Source: Petaurus breviceps papuanus (taxonomy: Eukaryota > Chordata > Mammalia > Diprotodontia > Petauridae). Taken from it: DNA of 64,000 nucleotides. The notes under the pieces are model-generated. The model had not been told where the DNA came from. It saw nothing but the letters and a program-made list of their open reading frames with translations, and searched no databases. The stretch is taken from the NCBI GenBank assembly GCA_028583685.1, contig JAMXIF010000051.1, positions 48,669,375 through 48,733,374 of the forward strand, in the 5' to 3' direction. Of this stretch, positions 12,653 through 22,615 are shown piece after piece. Numbering within the stretch: the first letter of the stretch is position 1; each line of letters begins with the position of its first letter. A program made the position numbers and the translations under genes.

Positions 12653-12868
12653 ATTAGAGGCAATGTAGTATAGTGGATGGAAAGCTGGTTGTAGAGTGAG
12701 TCCTAGATTTAAATCCTGCCACTGTCCAAACTAGGTCTGTGGTCCAGAGTAAATCATTTAACCTCTCAGTCTTCTAGGAAACTCTCTAAGATCAGAAATG
12801 GCAGCGCAATTAGAAATCTGCATTGGAAGTTTTCTCACTGGGAGTTCCCTATGGCAATGAAGTCATAT
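12653..12868 (+). mobile_element. MIR-related SINE with 'CTCTAAGA...TTCCC' tail
   Basis: The head AGGCAATGTAGTATAGTGGA and body AATCATTTAACCTCTCAGTC are followed by a tail unlike Mar1, Ther-1 or Ther-2: CTCTCTAAGATCAG, CTGCATTGGAAG and GGGAGTTCCCTATGGCAATG. The same tail recurs at 23302, 29085, 29435 and probably 56393. Confidence 0.7.
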
Positions 12869-12879
12869 AAATGGTTTTC

Positions 12880-13340
12880 CATAATAATCAATCAACCAGT
12901 TTATTAAGGACCTACTATGTGTCCAGGGGGTGGGGTGGGGTGAGCATGGGGGGCTTGCAGATGGGTTGTACAGTGGTTAGAGCACTGAGCTTGGAATCAG
13001 GAAGACTCATCTTCCTGAGCTCAGATGTGGCTTCAAACACTTACTGTGTAACTCTGGGCAGGCTGCTTAACCCCATTTGCCTCAGCTTCCTCATCTGTAA
13101 AATGAGCTGGAGAAGAAAATGACAAACCATTCTAGTATCTTTGCCAAGAAAACCCCAAATGGAGTCACTAAGAGCCAGACATGGCTGAATAACAACATGT
13201 CTGAGGCGCTGTGCTATTCTGGAGATAGAAGGAGAAGCATCAGGTGGTCCCTGCCCTCAAGAAGCTTAGGATCTAAAGGGGAAAGACAACATGCAGATAT
13301 ATACAAACAAAGCGTATACAGGATAAATAGAAAATAATTA
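12880..13340 (-). mobile_element. L2 tail, antisense, split by Mar1
   Basis: Left part is CAATCAACCAGTTTATTAAG and GACCTACTATGTGTCCAGG. Right part resumes at about 13198 with GAGGCGCTGTGCTATTCTGG, then CCCTGCCCTCAAGAAGCTTA. A Mar1 SINE lies between them. Confidence 0.8.
12950..13197 (+). mobile_element. Mar1 SINE
   Basis: The CORE-SINE body (GTGTAACTCTGGGCAGGCTG, CTCAGCTTCCTCATCTGTAA) is joined to the RTE/BovB-like tail GAGCTGGAGAAGAAAATGAC, AAGAAAACCCCAAATGGAGT, ending GAATAACAACA. Mar1 is a marsupial lineage marker. Confidence 0.9.
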
Positions 13341-13564
13341 AGAGGGATTGGGAAATAATACAGTACAGGTTCCTTAAGGTCAAGGACTGGTTATTCTATT
13401 TTTGGTTTTGTGTCTTCAGTGCACTGTCACTTCATACATATTTCTTTGATGCTGCTTAGTTTTTCTTAGTTTTCCATGACTTGTGATGTAGAATAAGGGG
13501 CAGTCTCTAGGGGTACCGTTGATCACAGAGCACTGGTACAATGAGAAGAGCGTTGCTTCTTCCA
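13341..13564. other. Unassigned, faint L2 sense fragment
   Basis: GTTCCTTAAGGTCAAGGACTG near 13370 resembles the L2 'cttgagggcaggga' block. Otherwise no repeat was recognised. Confidence 0.35.
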
Positions 13565-14225
13565 CCTGTCTGCATTAAGAACTGAATGAGACCTCAGATA
13601 CTATCTTGTCTGACCCCATGTAGCAGCAAGCACCCCAAGCGTGCTCAGGGTGGCTGCCCATACAGGTTCTTGGATCTGCTTTGTTAAAGGAAAGCAACTC
13701 AAAATGGGTTAACAAGCTTACTTTAATCAGTCAGACATATATCGTTTACCTTGTTCAGGGGAAAAATGTCAGCACCCCGAAATTCAAAGTACACAGACAG
13801 AATTATCAAGACAGAAACAGATCTAGTAGACAGATTTCAAACTGTCCAACCATTACATCCATACCCAGTCAACATCTGGGTTTCAACATCTGGGTTTTTT
13901 CAAAGCCGGGGGGCTCTGGACAATGGCTAGCCCAGAGTTTCATCAAATCACAGAACACTTCTCAAAGTGAGCCCCAAAACAAAGCCTCAAATCAGGGTTT
14001 ATATACCCTTCTCCTGGCTCAGAGAATGTAACAACCTTTTGGACCCACTGGCCAATCAGAAAGTATCTACTGAAAAACAAGCCTCCCACCCCAGGTTCCA
14101 GGTGCACTTTAGCCTAGGGGCAGGGAAGATCTTTAAATTTGCATTTCCATTACACCCCATCACTTGACAGATGATGAAACTGACATCCCAGGAATTTCAA
14201 GGACTGGCCCCAGATCACTGGTGGT
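13565..14225 (-). mobile_element. Ther-2 SINE, antisense, split by a solo LTR
   Basis: The left half (13565-13618) reads GAATGAGACCTCAGATACTA, TCTTGTCTGACCCCA. The right half (14155-14225) continues CCCCATCACTTGACAGATGA, then TGAAACTGACATCCC. Together they match the inverted Ther-2 order with one 5-bp CCCCA duplicated. Confidence 0.8.
13619..14154 (-). mobile_element. Solo LTR of an endogenous retrovirus (fossil)
   Basis: The 536-bp element begins TGTA and ends TACA and is flanked by the 5-bp duplication CCCCA (13614-13618 and 14155-14159). On the minus strand it shows an LTR layout. A CCAAT motif lies near 14052 and a TATATAAA box near 13998-14005. An ATTAAA poly-A signal lies near 13722-13727, and the end is at 13619. 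No internal retroviral region is present, so it is a solo LTR left by recombination. A 5-bp duplication fits class I or class III elements; the family is not named. Confidence 0.85.
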
Positions 14226-14234
14226 TATAGGTCA

Positions 14235-14430
14235 GTCATCAAACATTTAGGAAGTGCTTATTACTTCTCTGGTTCTGTGCTGATTGCTAAGGATACAAAG
14301 AAAGATGAAAAGAGTCCCTGCCCTCATTGAGCTTCTAAAGAGGGAGAAAACATGTAAATAATGCATCGTATACAGAGGAACAGCTGAGGGGACTGGGAGA
14401 GTCCACCTAGAGGAGGGAGCAAGCCTTGAA
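14235..14430 (-). mobile_element. L2 tail, antisense
   Basis: AAACATTTAGGAAGTGCTTA, then GATACAAAGAAAGATGAAAA and CCCTGCCCTCATTGAGCTTC. Confidence 0.75.
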
Positions 14431-14589
14431 GGAAGCTGGGGATTCTATGAATCAGAGGTGATGAGGGAAAACATTAGAAACATTGGAGCCCATAAGCATC
14501 AGAAGCAGGATCTGAGCACAGATTCCCTGAATAAAGAACCAGGTCCCTTTCTCCTGTACCATGCCACCTTAATTATGTAATCAAGTCAT

Positions 14590-14768
14590 TCATTGTAGTA
14601 TAGGGAAAAGAAGATGTATTTGAATCCCTTCTCTGCCACTTGCTAGCTCCAGAACTATGGATAAATTTCTTTATCGCTCCAGGACTCAGTCTCCTTATCT
14701 GTAAAATAAAGTGAGTAGACTAGGTGACCTCCAAGATCTCTTTCCTCCTCTAAATCTGTGATCCTATG
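14590..14768 (+). mobile_element. Ther-2 (MIR3-like) SINE
   Basis: TTTGAATCCCTTCTCTGCCA, then CAGTCTCCTTATCTGTAAAA and AGTAGACTAGGTGACCTCCA, with final GTGATCCTATGAG. Nearly full length. Confidence 0.85.
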
Positions 14769-15829
14769 AGCTGTGGTCTCAATACTAAGGGTAACTATGC
14801 CATCATTTGACCCAGCAGGCACTCAAGGCAATAACAGCTTGGACCAGTTGACCCCATTATTCTTTCCAGGGTTTCCTTGTTAATGGAAAACCAGCAAGCC
14901 TTTTGAAAATTACAGTGCTGTGGCTATTTTATCTCTCTAAAAACATACATTATTTCCAACAGATTTTTTTTTTTGCAACTTATTGTAGGTTGGAGAGAAG
15001 CAGTGTCTGCCATCCCAGAAAGATCCCTGGCCCCTCCCTCTCTTCTGTATTTGCCAGCATGTAAAATAAAGGTGTGACAGCTAACAGTTCTTCCTGCCAA
15101 ATGATAGAAACATGTTGAAAAATTGCCTGTGTGTTCCCTCTTGCCAATTCAAAAATACATACAGAACCTTCCTTGGGGGTTTCATTTTTTTTTTTAATAC
15201 CAACTGCCCACCACAAAAATAAATAAATAAATCATTGTCTCTAAAGAGTTTCAGGTTTGGCCCTGTGTAAGTTGAGTGTTTAATATGGATAATGGTCAAA
15301 GCAGCTGATTGTTAACAGAGGTTGTGATTCTTTCAATACATCCCTAAAACAGTGCCTTTATCCTTAGTCTTGACCTGGGGCAGAAGGAAGACTTAGTTCC
15401 ATCCTTCTCTGCTCCAGACTCAAAGAGTGGCATCCAGCTTTTGTTCCTTGACCTCCAGCAAAGGGAAATCCCTCCCTCCTGAGGCTGCCATTCCCCTTTG
15501 GGACAGGTTTCACTAGCAAGCGTTTCCTTACTTATAATTGTCTCTTTGCATCTTTCATCGGTTACTTAGAGTTGGGTGCAGTTTCTGCAGATGTGCAGTT
15601 TCTTCTCTGAAAAAGGCATTGTGGTGAGCAACAAAGACCAAAATGAACAACAACCCCAGCTTTCAAGGAATTTTCATTTTATTCATTCTAAATTCTAATT
15701 ATTCATTTTATTCATTCTAAAGTCCATAGAAAGTTAGACAAAGTGATTTCAGTATGGAGAGAGCACTCATTACTCATTAGTGTAATCTTGATTCCACCCT
15801 AGAATCTTTCTAGGAGTTAGCCTAATGTG
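14769..15829. other. Mostly single-copy stretch
   Basis: No clear SINE or LINE. T-runs near 14965 and 15187 and an AAATAAATAAAT run near 15217 are present. A short inner duplication of ATTTTATTCATTCTAA occurs near 15675-15721. Confidence 0.4.
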
Positions 15830-16003
15830 AGTACTGAATTTGAAATTAGGAAGACTGGAGCTCAGAACCCACCTGCAACATTTACACTTTTGAGTGGTTC
15901 TAGGCAAATGACTTAACCTTTGAGCTTATCCTTCGCTAAAATGAAGGAAAGCATTGGACTTAGGGGCTGCCAAGCTCCTTGTAGCTTTAAATCTATGAAT
16001 CCA
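15830..16003 (+). mobile_element. Ther-2 SINE
   Basis: GAATTTGAAATTAGGAAGAC, then ATGACTTAACCTTTGAGC, GCATTGGACTTAGGGG and CTTTAAATCTATGAATCC. Confidence 0.7.
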
Positions 16004-16069
16004 AGTCCTTGGAGATAGCAGTTATGACCTCTCTGCATTTTCTGTCCTTATATGACATCATTTGGAAGC

Positions 16070-16300
16070 TCTTCCCCATTCTGGGGACTCTCCTTTGACT
16101 TCTCTTCAGTTGATTAGTTTTCTTTCTAAATAGTGGTGCCAGTGTTGAATACAGTGTGCTCCAGGGGTGCTGGGATGAGGGCAGTGGGCAGTGGAATTGT
16201 AAGAGCCTCTCCTATCTGGATAGTATATCTCTGTTAATACAACCTCTCTTGGCTGCCTTGTCCGTCTGTTGATTCCTCTTGCTCTCCTGGCCACCTAAAA
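16070..16300 (+). mobile_element. CR1/L3 LINE fragment
   Basis: GACTTCTCTTCAGTTGATTA, then GTGTTGAATACAGTGTGCTC and CAGTGGAATTGTAAGAGCCT resemble the CR1/L3 segment after the 'ctccag' block. Diverged. Confidence 0.45.
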
Positions 16301-17323
16301 CCTCCAGATCTTTTTTCTTTTTTTTTTAGATGAATTCTCATTAGTCATACCGATAAACAAAGAATAATCATGGTACCTGGTATTCATCTGGACCTATAGT
16401 AAGAGACTGATTTAAAAAAAAAATCATATGACTACCAAAGACTAACCCTGGTTCTATCTTTTTGCAAAGACCGAAGTTTCTTATTACTGCATGTTGTCAG
16501 AACACATGTATTTTTTATTTGACTGACTTGGATTAGCATTGACCTAGATGGGATGATACAGATTGTGTCTAATGTCTTTGCTGAGCTATACCTTTATTAA
16601 ATGTTCTATTTCTTTTTCTCCCTGTCATGTCACAGTGCTCATTATTGATATAATTTTGGTCCACGTGCTTAGATCTTATTTCCAGGGAAGCCTCAGGGAG
16701 TACCAAATAGGACTGGACACTCCATCATTAGCTTTTCTGTTTTCCTATTCCCTTCGCATTGGCTCATGGATGATGTCTTTGGATTAATTTATGACTTCTT
16801 TTCCAGATAAGAGTAGTACCTATTGGTAATTGCAGAAGCTGATCAATTATATCCCAGTTCACTGCCAAACATAACTAATCAGTGGCTGGCACTGGGGTAG
16901 CTGCCAGCTATTTATTGGCAATGTCTAGGCGAGTGGGTGTGTTAGAAATGTATCTTCCTTCACTCCCAGGAAGCCTGGCCAGCTGACATAGAGTCCAGGA
17001 TCCTACCACATGACCCCATTTTTAAGTAATTATTGAGTGAAGCAGACACTCACCAACTGTACCATTACCCTCGTGACCTGCTGTTCCTGCTGTGACTGAG
17101 TCAGCTTTTATGGCAGGATTATTTCCTTACAAAATCACAGCCTCATCTTTATAGCCTGATCTAGACTATAGGACTCAATACACACTTGGAGAAGAATACC
17201 TTTTTAAGAAAATGAACCTTTTGGATGCCCAGGATTTCACAGTTCTATGGGAGGGGTAAAATGGGAGAGATACTGTGTAAGGTGTTAATTATTTTATGTT
17301 CAATCAGACCACACACTTCACTC
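16301..17323. other. Single-copy stretch, candidate conserved noncoding DNA
   Basis: No recognised repeat over about 1 kb. An AP-1-like TGACTGAGTCAGC lies at about 17093-17105. Confidence 0.35.
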
Positions 17324-17480
17324 TTTTTTTTTTTTAAAGCAATCAGGGTTAAGTAACTTCCTCAAAGTTACACAGCCAGTTATTTTTGTGTGGGTGCCGA
17401 TTATCTGAGGCCGGAACCGATCCCAGGTCTCCAGACGCTGGGGCCGACGCTCTTACTCACTGCTCCACTTGGCCACCCCT
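17324..17480 (-). mobile_element. WSINE-type SINE, antisense
   Basis: A poly-T run is followed by AAAGCAATCAGGGTTAAGTA and ACTTCCTCAAAGTTACACAG, ending GGCCACCCCT. It resembles the dimer units at 6771-7080. Only a weak 7-bp duplicate (CACTCTT) can be seen at the ends. Confidence 0.85.
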
Positions 17481-17489
17481 CACACTCTT

Positions 17490-18272
17490 CTTATGATAAA
17501 AAATATCTCCGAGTTGAATTATCCCCCCCCTTTTTAATATAGTTATGATCTATCCCACCTTCCAAAAAATAGTGAAAGTAATCAGCCCACCTTCATGGAG
17601 AAAATGAGAGAACTTTTCTCATTAAAAATTTTCTAAAGCAAGTTTACCTGATGATTTACTTCCTAATCCTATTGTCTCCCTGATTTATTAAAGGGGGTGG
17701 GAGAAGAAGGGGGGGAACAGAAATGGACACATACAAAGTACTGAGTCAATAGAAGACCCCAAGAGAACCTTCCTTTCAAAGCTCAAAGGTGGTAAACTCT
17801 TTCCAGCCTCATTCTAGATGCTTCCACTAGGATACAGCATTGACCCACAAGCCTCCTCATATAATTAGGGCAGAAGATTTCTTTGATTTCTTCTTTCTTC
17901 CATCCTATTATTTATTGTCATTTTTGGTGCTAAGGAAAAAAAAGGATACCGCACTCTACCCAGATTTGCACTGTCTTAAGGGAGCAGCAAAGGAATTTAC
18001 AAGGACCAGAGAGAAGGAAATGTGTCGATTCCTTTGTGGATTCACAGAAAAACTGACATTTCACATGTTATGTTCTGAGCAGATCCAGAATGCTGGTTCA
18101 TCATTTCTAAGTATGTCCTCCACGCTAGAAGTGGGTTGTGGAAATCAATGGAGTTTTCAGTGTGCTTCTCAGAATCTTCATAACTGAGTTTTTGGGTTTT
18201 TTAAAATTATGATCATTTTCTGTACAAATTGACTAGTGATGATAGATATTTAAAGGGATGGATTTCCTCCAT
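17490..18272. other. Single-copy stretch
   Basis: No repeat signature. An open frame at 17840-18187 (115 codons) has no motif and begins inside low-complexity sequence. Confidence 0.4.
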
Positions 18273-18316
18273 ATCTGATGTACACTTGATCCATATACTA
18301 TCTGATGTACACTTGA
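18273..18316. repeat. 27-bp local tandem duplication
   Basis: ATCTGATGTACACTTGA occurs at 18273-18289 and again at 18300-18316, period 27. Confidence 0.9.
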
Positions 18317-18410
18317 AGTCTTAATGAGTTGTCTGGGGACACTGAGACCTGAAGGGACTTACCTGGGATGCCAGTATGTAGCAGAGTATGTGCTTGAACC
18401 AAGGTTCAAA
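18317..18410 (-). mobile_element. Ther-2 SINE fragment, antisense
   Basis: GGGGACACTGAGACCTGAAG, then GGACTTACCTGGGATGC and GTGCTTGAACCAAGGTT. Confidence 0.5.
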
Positions 18411-18804
18411 TAAAAAAAAAAGTACATGATGTATGAGAAATGAAAATAGTGTTATGTGAAGTTTTAGCCCAATAAGGAAGTCATTATTAACTGAGGGTTA
18501 TCGTCATGAGAAAATTTCATGGAGGAGGTAATATTTGACCTGTGATTTTGAAAGATGAATAGGTTTTTTGGTTTTAGTGACAGGGAGGACATTCCAGGTA
18601 GAGACCAGCAAACAGTCAGTGATAGTATAGCATAAATGTATGTAGATGGGAGGAACATGAGATAAGAATGGAAAAATAGGGTGGGACCAGATTGTGGAGG
18701 GCCTCACATGTGAATGTCAATCTGAAGAATATGAATGTTTGGCCTTCAAAAGAAAGTCTTGGAGATTTTTTGATAAGAGTAGTAACATCACTGTACTTGT
18801 ACAT

Positions 18805-18975
18805 TTGCTGTTGAGGGGTTTTTCCGTTGTTTATGACTCTTAGTGATTCCATCTGGGAATATCTTGGTGAAGATATTGGAGTGATTTACTATTTCCTTCT
18901 CCAGCTAATTTTTCAGTGAGGAAACTGAAGCGAACAGTGACTTGCCTAGGGTCACATAGCTAATAAGTATCTTTA
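18805..18975 (-). mobile_element. Mar1 SINE, antisense, truncated
   Basis: The RTE-like tail is read inverted (GTTTATGACTCTTAGTGATT, TTTACTATTTCCTTCTCCAG). The CORE follows (CAGTGAGGAAACTGAAGCGA, GTGACTTGCCTAGGGTCACA). The head is absent. Confidence 0.8.
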
Positions 18976-19118
18976 AATCTGGCAGTTGCATGAAGTCTGG
19001 ATTGGAAAGAGAAAAGAATGATGGTGAGAAAAATTAGGAGGGTATTGTAATTGTCCAACTAGGTGGGAAAGAAGGCTTACCTAGAGTGACAGAGTGCAAA
19101 TAGAAAGGGACAGATGAA

Positions 19119-19261
19119 TAAATGACAAAACATTTATTAAGCACTTACTACATGCCAAGGACTATGCTGAGTACTGAGGATACCAATACAAATGGAAGAC
19201 AGCTTCTTTCCTCAAGGTTCTAATGGGAAAAAAAGGACCTGTACAAGTGTCCTAAGAAATA
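19119..19261 (-). mobile_element. L2 tail, antisense, within L2 nest
   Basis: AAACATTTATTAAGCACTTA, then CTACATGCCAAGGACTATGC and TTTCCTCAAGGTTCTAATGG. It could be an independent insertion into the older L2. Confidence 0.65.
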
Positions 19262-19504
19262 TCGTGAAGGCAGAATCTACAGGGCAAGACCTGGTAATCA
19301 AGAAGATTAGGGAAGTGAGGGTGAATAAAAAGTCCAAGATAACCTCAAAGTTGTCCAGGAACAAAAAGGACAGTCAATGATAGGAACCATTGGCAGAATA
19401 CACAAGTCAGAAGAAAATGCAAGTCATGGGGACAGGGTAGAAGAGAATCTAAGCTTGGTTTTTGTCATGTGGAACTTGAGGTGTTGACAAAAATGCAGAT
19501 GGAG

Positions 19505-19660
19505 GGGCAGCTAGGTGGCACAATGAATAGACTACTGTTCCTGGAGTCAGGAGGACCTGAGTTCAAATGTGACCTCAGACACTTCACACTTACTAGCTGT
19601 GTGACTTTGGGCAAGTCACTTAACCCCAACTACCTTGCCTTCCCCTCTCCAAAAAAAGTA
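19505..19660 (+). mobile_element. WSINE-type SINE
   Basis: GGGCAGCTAGGTGGCACAAT head, GAGTTCAAATGTGACCTCAG body, GGGCAAGTCACTTAACCCCA, then an A-run. The 9-bp CAGATGGAG flanks it at 19496-19504 and 19661-19669. Confidence 0.92.
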
Positions 19661-19699
19661 CAGATGGAGAGCTATTTTATCAAAGGACTGCCCACCATC

Positions 19700-19862
19700 T
19701 TTGTGACTTCTTAGACCCATAAGTACCTTCCCTGACCCCCACTCCTCAGTATATTATTTCCCCAATTATGATACAATTTCCTAGAGGTCAAAGGCTGTCT
19801 TGTTTTTTAATTTATATTCTCCATTAGTATGATGCACATAGCAAATGCGTAATGACTTTCAT
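19700..19862 (+). mobile_element. L2 LINE 3' tail, sense
   Basis: CAATTTCCTAGAGGTCAAAG, then GGCTGTCTTG and GATGCACATAGCAAATGCGT. Confidence 0.6.
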
Positions 19863-20244
19863 TCATTATAATCATCTGGGATATAGATTTATAGCTCAGG
19901 AGTGGTCAGAATGGGCCATCTACTTTAGAGAATTATCTCCATACAAGTGAGAATTGAAAACTGAGAGTAAACAAAATTGTTCAGTTTATAGGGAGATAGT
20001 GTCTAGGGCGAAGAGAGGAGCGCTGATGAAACAACTTTGGGGTGCCACTCAGGTTAAGGGGTTGACAACAGGATGAGAAGTGAGAGAAAGAAGTAAAGAA
20101 GGAATACTAAGAAGGGTAGATGGAGGAGAGAAGATGGGGTAGAAGGTGATTTCCCTGAAGCCACAGAAGAAGAGAGCATCCAGCAAAAGGGATGGTCACC
20201 ATTGTCAAACATGGCAGAAAGGACAAGGGTAATCGACACAATGC

Positions 20245-21195
20245 CAGGCTTTAGTTCTGCCAGGACTGGGGGAGAGCATTAATATCATCTTTCCTCTTTC
20301 CAAAGAACAGTGCTCCTGTGCTAGAAAATGTGACATTTTCTGTCCACAATCATATTTTATTAATGGACCATTAGTGTGCCTTTTTGAAGTAGACAAACTA
20401 TCATATAATAGATGAATTTTCTTCCCTTGTACCAAGCAATATGATTTTGCATATCATAAACCTTGAAAAAGAACATTAGTGAGCTTGCAAGAAAACTGAG
20501 GCACAAAGAGTATATGGCTAAAATACGGAATTTTCCAAAAGCGTTGGGGCTTTGGGGGATTAGGCATTGCATCAGAGGGAATCCACTTTTCTTGAGAGAG
20601 AATCAGGGCCATTGATGAGTAGACTTCGTATGTGAGAAAAAGACAAAAGAGCTGACTGCTAGAAATATGGTGAAATACTCCTTTCCTTTTCTTACCTTTT
20701 AGATTTGCGTGGGTACTCAGAGCATTCAGTATAAAGAATTAAATATATAAATAAAGTGATCAGCCCAGAATTTGAAAGACAATCCCATCATTTTCTCTCA
20801 AGGTTACTTGTTTTCCATTAGAATCTTAAATCTTAGTTTGCTTGGAAGGGCAAATTCCAAACAAAAGAATGAGTGTTGGTGGAAGGCTACTGTTTGATGG
20901 GACCTCTGTCATTATAACACTGATTGTGGCTCCCTAGTTAAAATGCTGCTTTAGATACTTAATAAGATTTCCTCTTTGTAAGATCAGACTGAAAATATTG
21001 AGAGGGTGACTGTACATGTCTAAGCAATTAACACTGATTTTCAAAGTGACCACTAAGTTGGTAGTAGAAATGCAGATAGTGGGTCTTGGGTACCATAGTT
21101 ACATCTGTCTTATTCAGACGCATGCATAGACAAGACAACAGTTTTAATTTGTGGGATCTGCGATTACAATAAAGGTATAATAACTCTCAATTTAA
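20245..21195. other. Mostly single-copy stretch
   Basis: A short inverted CORE remnant (AGAAAACTGAGGCACAAAGA) lies near 20490. The rest is unassigned and repeat-poor. Confidence 0.4.
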
Positions 21196-21276
21196 ATTGT
21201 GTTGAACAGGCTGTGCATGTAGAAGGAGAGGCATGTTGAGGGTCTTTAGGTTTTTTTGTCTTTGTATCTCCGGGGC

Positions 21277-21376
21277 NNNNNNNNNNNNNNNNNNNNNNNN
21301 NNNNNNNNNNNNNNNNNNNNNNNNNNNNNNNNNNNNNNNNNNNNNNNNNNNNNNNNNNNNNNNNNNNNNNNNNNNN
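21277..21376. other. Assembly gap (100 N)
   Basis: Exactly 100 N, the usual placeholder for unknown size. It begins at the first base of an LTR insertion. Confidence 0.99.
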
Positions 21377-21615
21377 AGCGGCCACCAGCAATCTCTTAGT
21401 CTCTCTCTCTCCACGAGGTGCTGCTTCCAAAAAGAACTTCCGCCTCTCTCCAGTGTCTCTCCAAATCTACGTCACCAGCTCCTCCCACTTCAGGACTTTC
21501 TTTTCACATCAACAAGCCCATCCCACAGGTGGGATTAACAAACTCTGGGTTTTAACACAATCAATTTGAAAACCAAGCCAATACAGGGGAATCTTTAATT
21601 GCCATTACTATCACA
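21277..21615 (-). mobile_element. LTR-element insertion, partly inside the gap (fossil)
   Basis: A 5-bp duplication GGGGC lies at 21272-21276 and 21616-21620, on the two halves of a split L2. The visible part (21377-21615), read on the minus strand, begins TGTGATAGTAATGGCAATTA. That start resembles the solo LTR at 13619-14154 (TGTAATGGAAATGCAAATTT). The other end lies in the N run. Whether it is a solo LTR or a longer element cannot be told. Confidence 0.72.
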
Positions 21616-21690
21616 GGGGCCTAGCATAGTGTCAGGAACATAGTAGGCCTAGAATGTTCACTGACCGATTACATGTTGGATCTTCCTATA

Positions 21691-22065
21691 GAACGTGAGC
21701 CCCCTGAGTCAAACTATAGGATAAGGCTTAGAGCTGATTAAGTAAACATGGGAGATAAGGAAGGAGAGTCAAAGATGACCCTGAGCTTATCCATCAAACT
21801 CAGAAGGAAGTTCATGCCGTTTTGTTTGTATCCTTACATCCCTGTTGGCTAGCATGATAGTAGACATTGATTAAAATATGCTGAGATAAATTGAATTAAA
21901 CATAGATAATGCTTTGTTGCTCCTCACTGAAGAAAAATATAAACTGCAGCAAAATTTTGTTGATCTCAGGAAACCATCACCCTCAGAAATGAATTCATGA
22001 ATTAGCCAAAAATGGCTGGAGTGCATTGAAGGGTATTTCCTAAGCTAGTTGAATTTGAAGGAAAG
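21691..22065. other. Unassigned, faint L2 traces
   Basis: A possible L2 tail (TTGTATCCTTACATCCCTGT, TAGTAGACATTGATT) lies near 21828-21880. Otherwise nothing was recognised. Confidence 0.35.
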
Positions 22066-22073
22066 CTTTAGGG

Positions 22074-22276
22074 CAGGGGTGGGGAACCTGCAACCTTGAG
22101 GCCGCATGTGGCCCTGGAGGTCCTCAAGTGTGGCCTTCTGGCTGAAACCAAACTTCACAGAACAAATCCCCTTAATAAAAGTATTTGTTCTGTAAAACTT
22201 GGACTCGGTCAAAAGGCCACACCCAAGGACCTAGAAGGCCACCTGTGACCTCAAAGCCACAGGTTCCCCACCCCTG
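22074..22276. mobile_element. Palindromic hAT-type MITE
   Basis: The 203-bp element starts CAGGGGTGGGGAACCTG and ends with its inverse CAGGTTCCCCACCCCTG. The complementarity continues inward (AGGCCGCATGTGGCC, TTTGTTCTGT), so the strand could fold on itself. Flanks CTTTAGGG (22066-22073) and CTTTAGGA (22277-22284) form an 8-bp target duplication with one mismatch. The 8-bp size and CAGGG terminus fit the hAT (Charlie-like) superfamily. No transposase is encoded. Confidence 0.88.
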
Positions 22277-22469
22277 CTTTAGGAAATCAAGATACCAGTT
22301 TCCTTCATGAATTGAACCTTTGGGAAGGGGTGAGGCCAAGAAATGAAGACCACACAAGAAGAGACTGGGAGCATTTTTCTTACTAAGTATATTTGAATTG
22401 TTCTACCAGCGTGAAGCCCTCATTCTTCCAGGTGCTGTGGGTGGAAGGTGGGACATGAAAAAATCCGAG

Positions 22470-22615
22470 GGGCAGTGTGTTGTAGAGGAATCAGCAAGGC
22501 TTGACTTAGGACTTCTCTCTGCTCATAGCTGTGGGACCTTGGGAAAATCACTTTAGGCCTCTAAGCTTGTTTTCCACATATATAAAATAGGGGCTTGAAA
22601 TAAAAGTTTGTTGTG
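22470..22615 (+). mobile_element. Ther-2/MIR-type SINE
   Basis: GAGGGGCAGTGTGTTGTAGA, then GCTGTGGGACCTTGGGAAAA, TTGTTTTCCACATATATAAA and GGGGCTTGAAATAAAAG. Confidence 0.65.

Larger units (their letters stand above)
18430..20240 (-). mobile_element. Long antisense L2 with several later insertions
   Basis: L2-type antisense text is found at 18430-18800 (GATGAATAGGTTTTTTGG, GGACATTCCAGGTAGAGACC, GATTGTGGAGGGCCTCACAT). It resumes at 18976-19118, 19262-19495 and 19865-20240 (GCCACAGAAGAAGAGAGCAT). It is broken by a Mar1, a second L2 tail, a WSINE and a sense L2 end. Confidence 0.6.
21200..21690 (+). mobile_element. L2 LINE tail, split by an LTR insertion
   Basis: The left part ends TTTGTCTTTGTATCTCCGGG-GC at 21276. 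The right part resumes GGGGCCTAGCATAGTGTCAG, then ACATAGTAGGCC at 21616. Removing 21277-21615 and one GGGGC rejoins the L2 phrase. Confidence 0.8.

Noticed and set aside
21164-21538. Frames across the 100-N gap
   Set aside because: They exist only because N is read as open.
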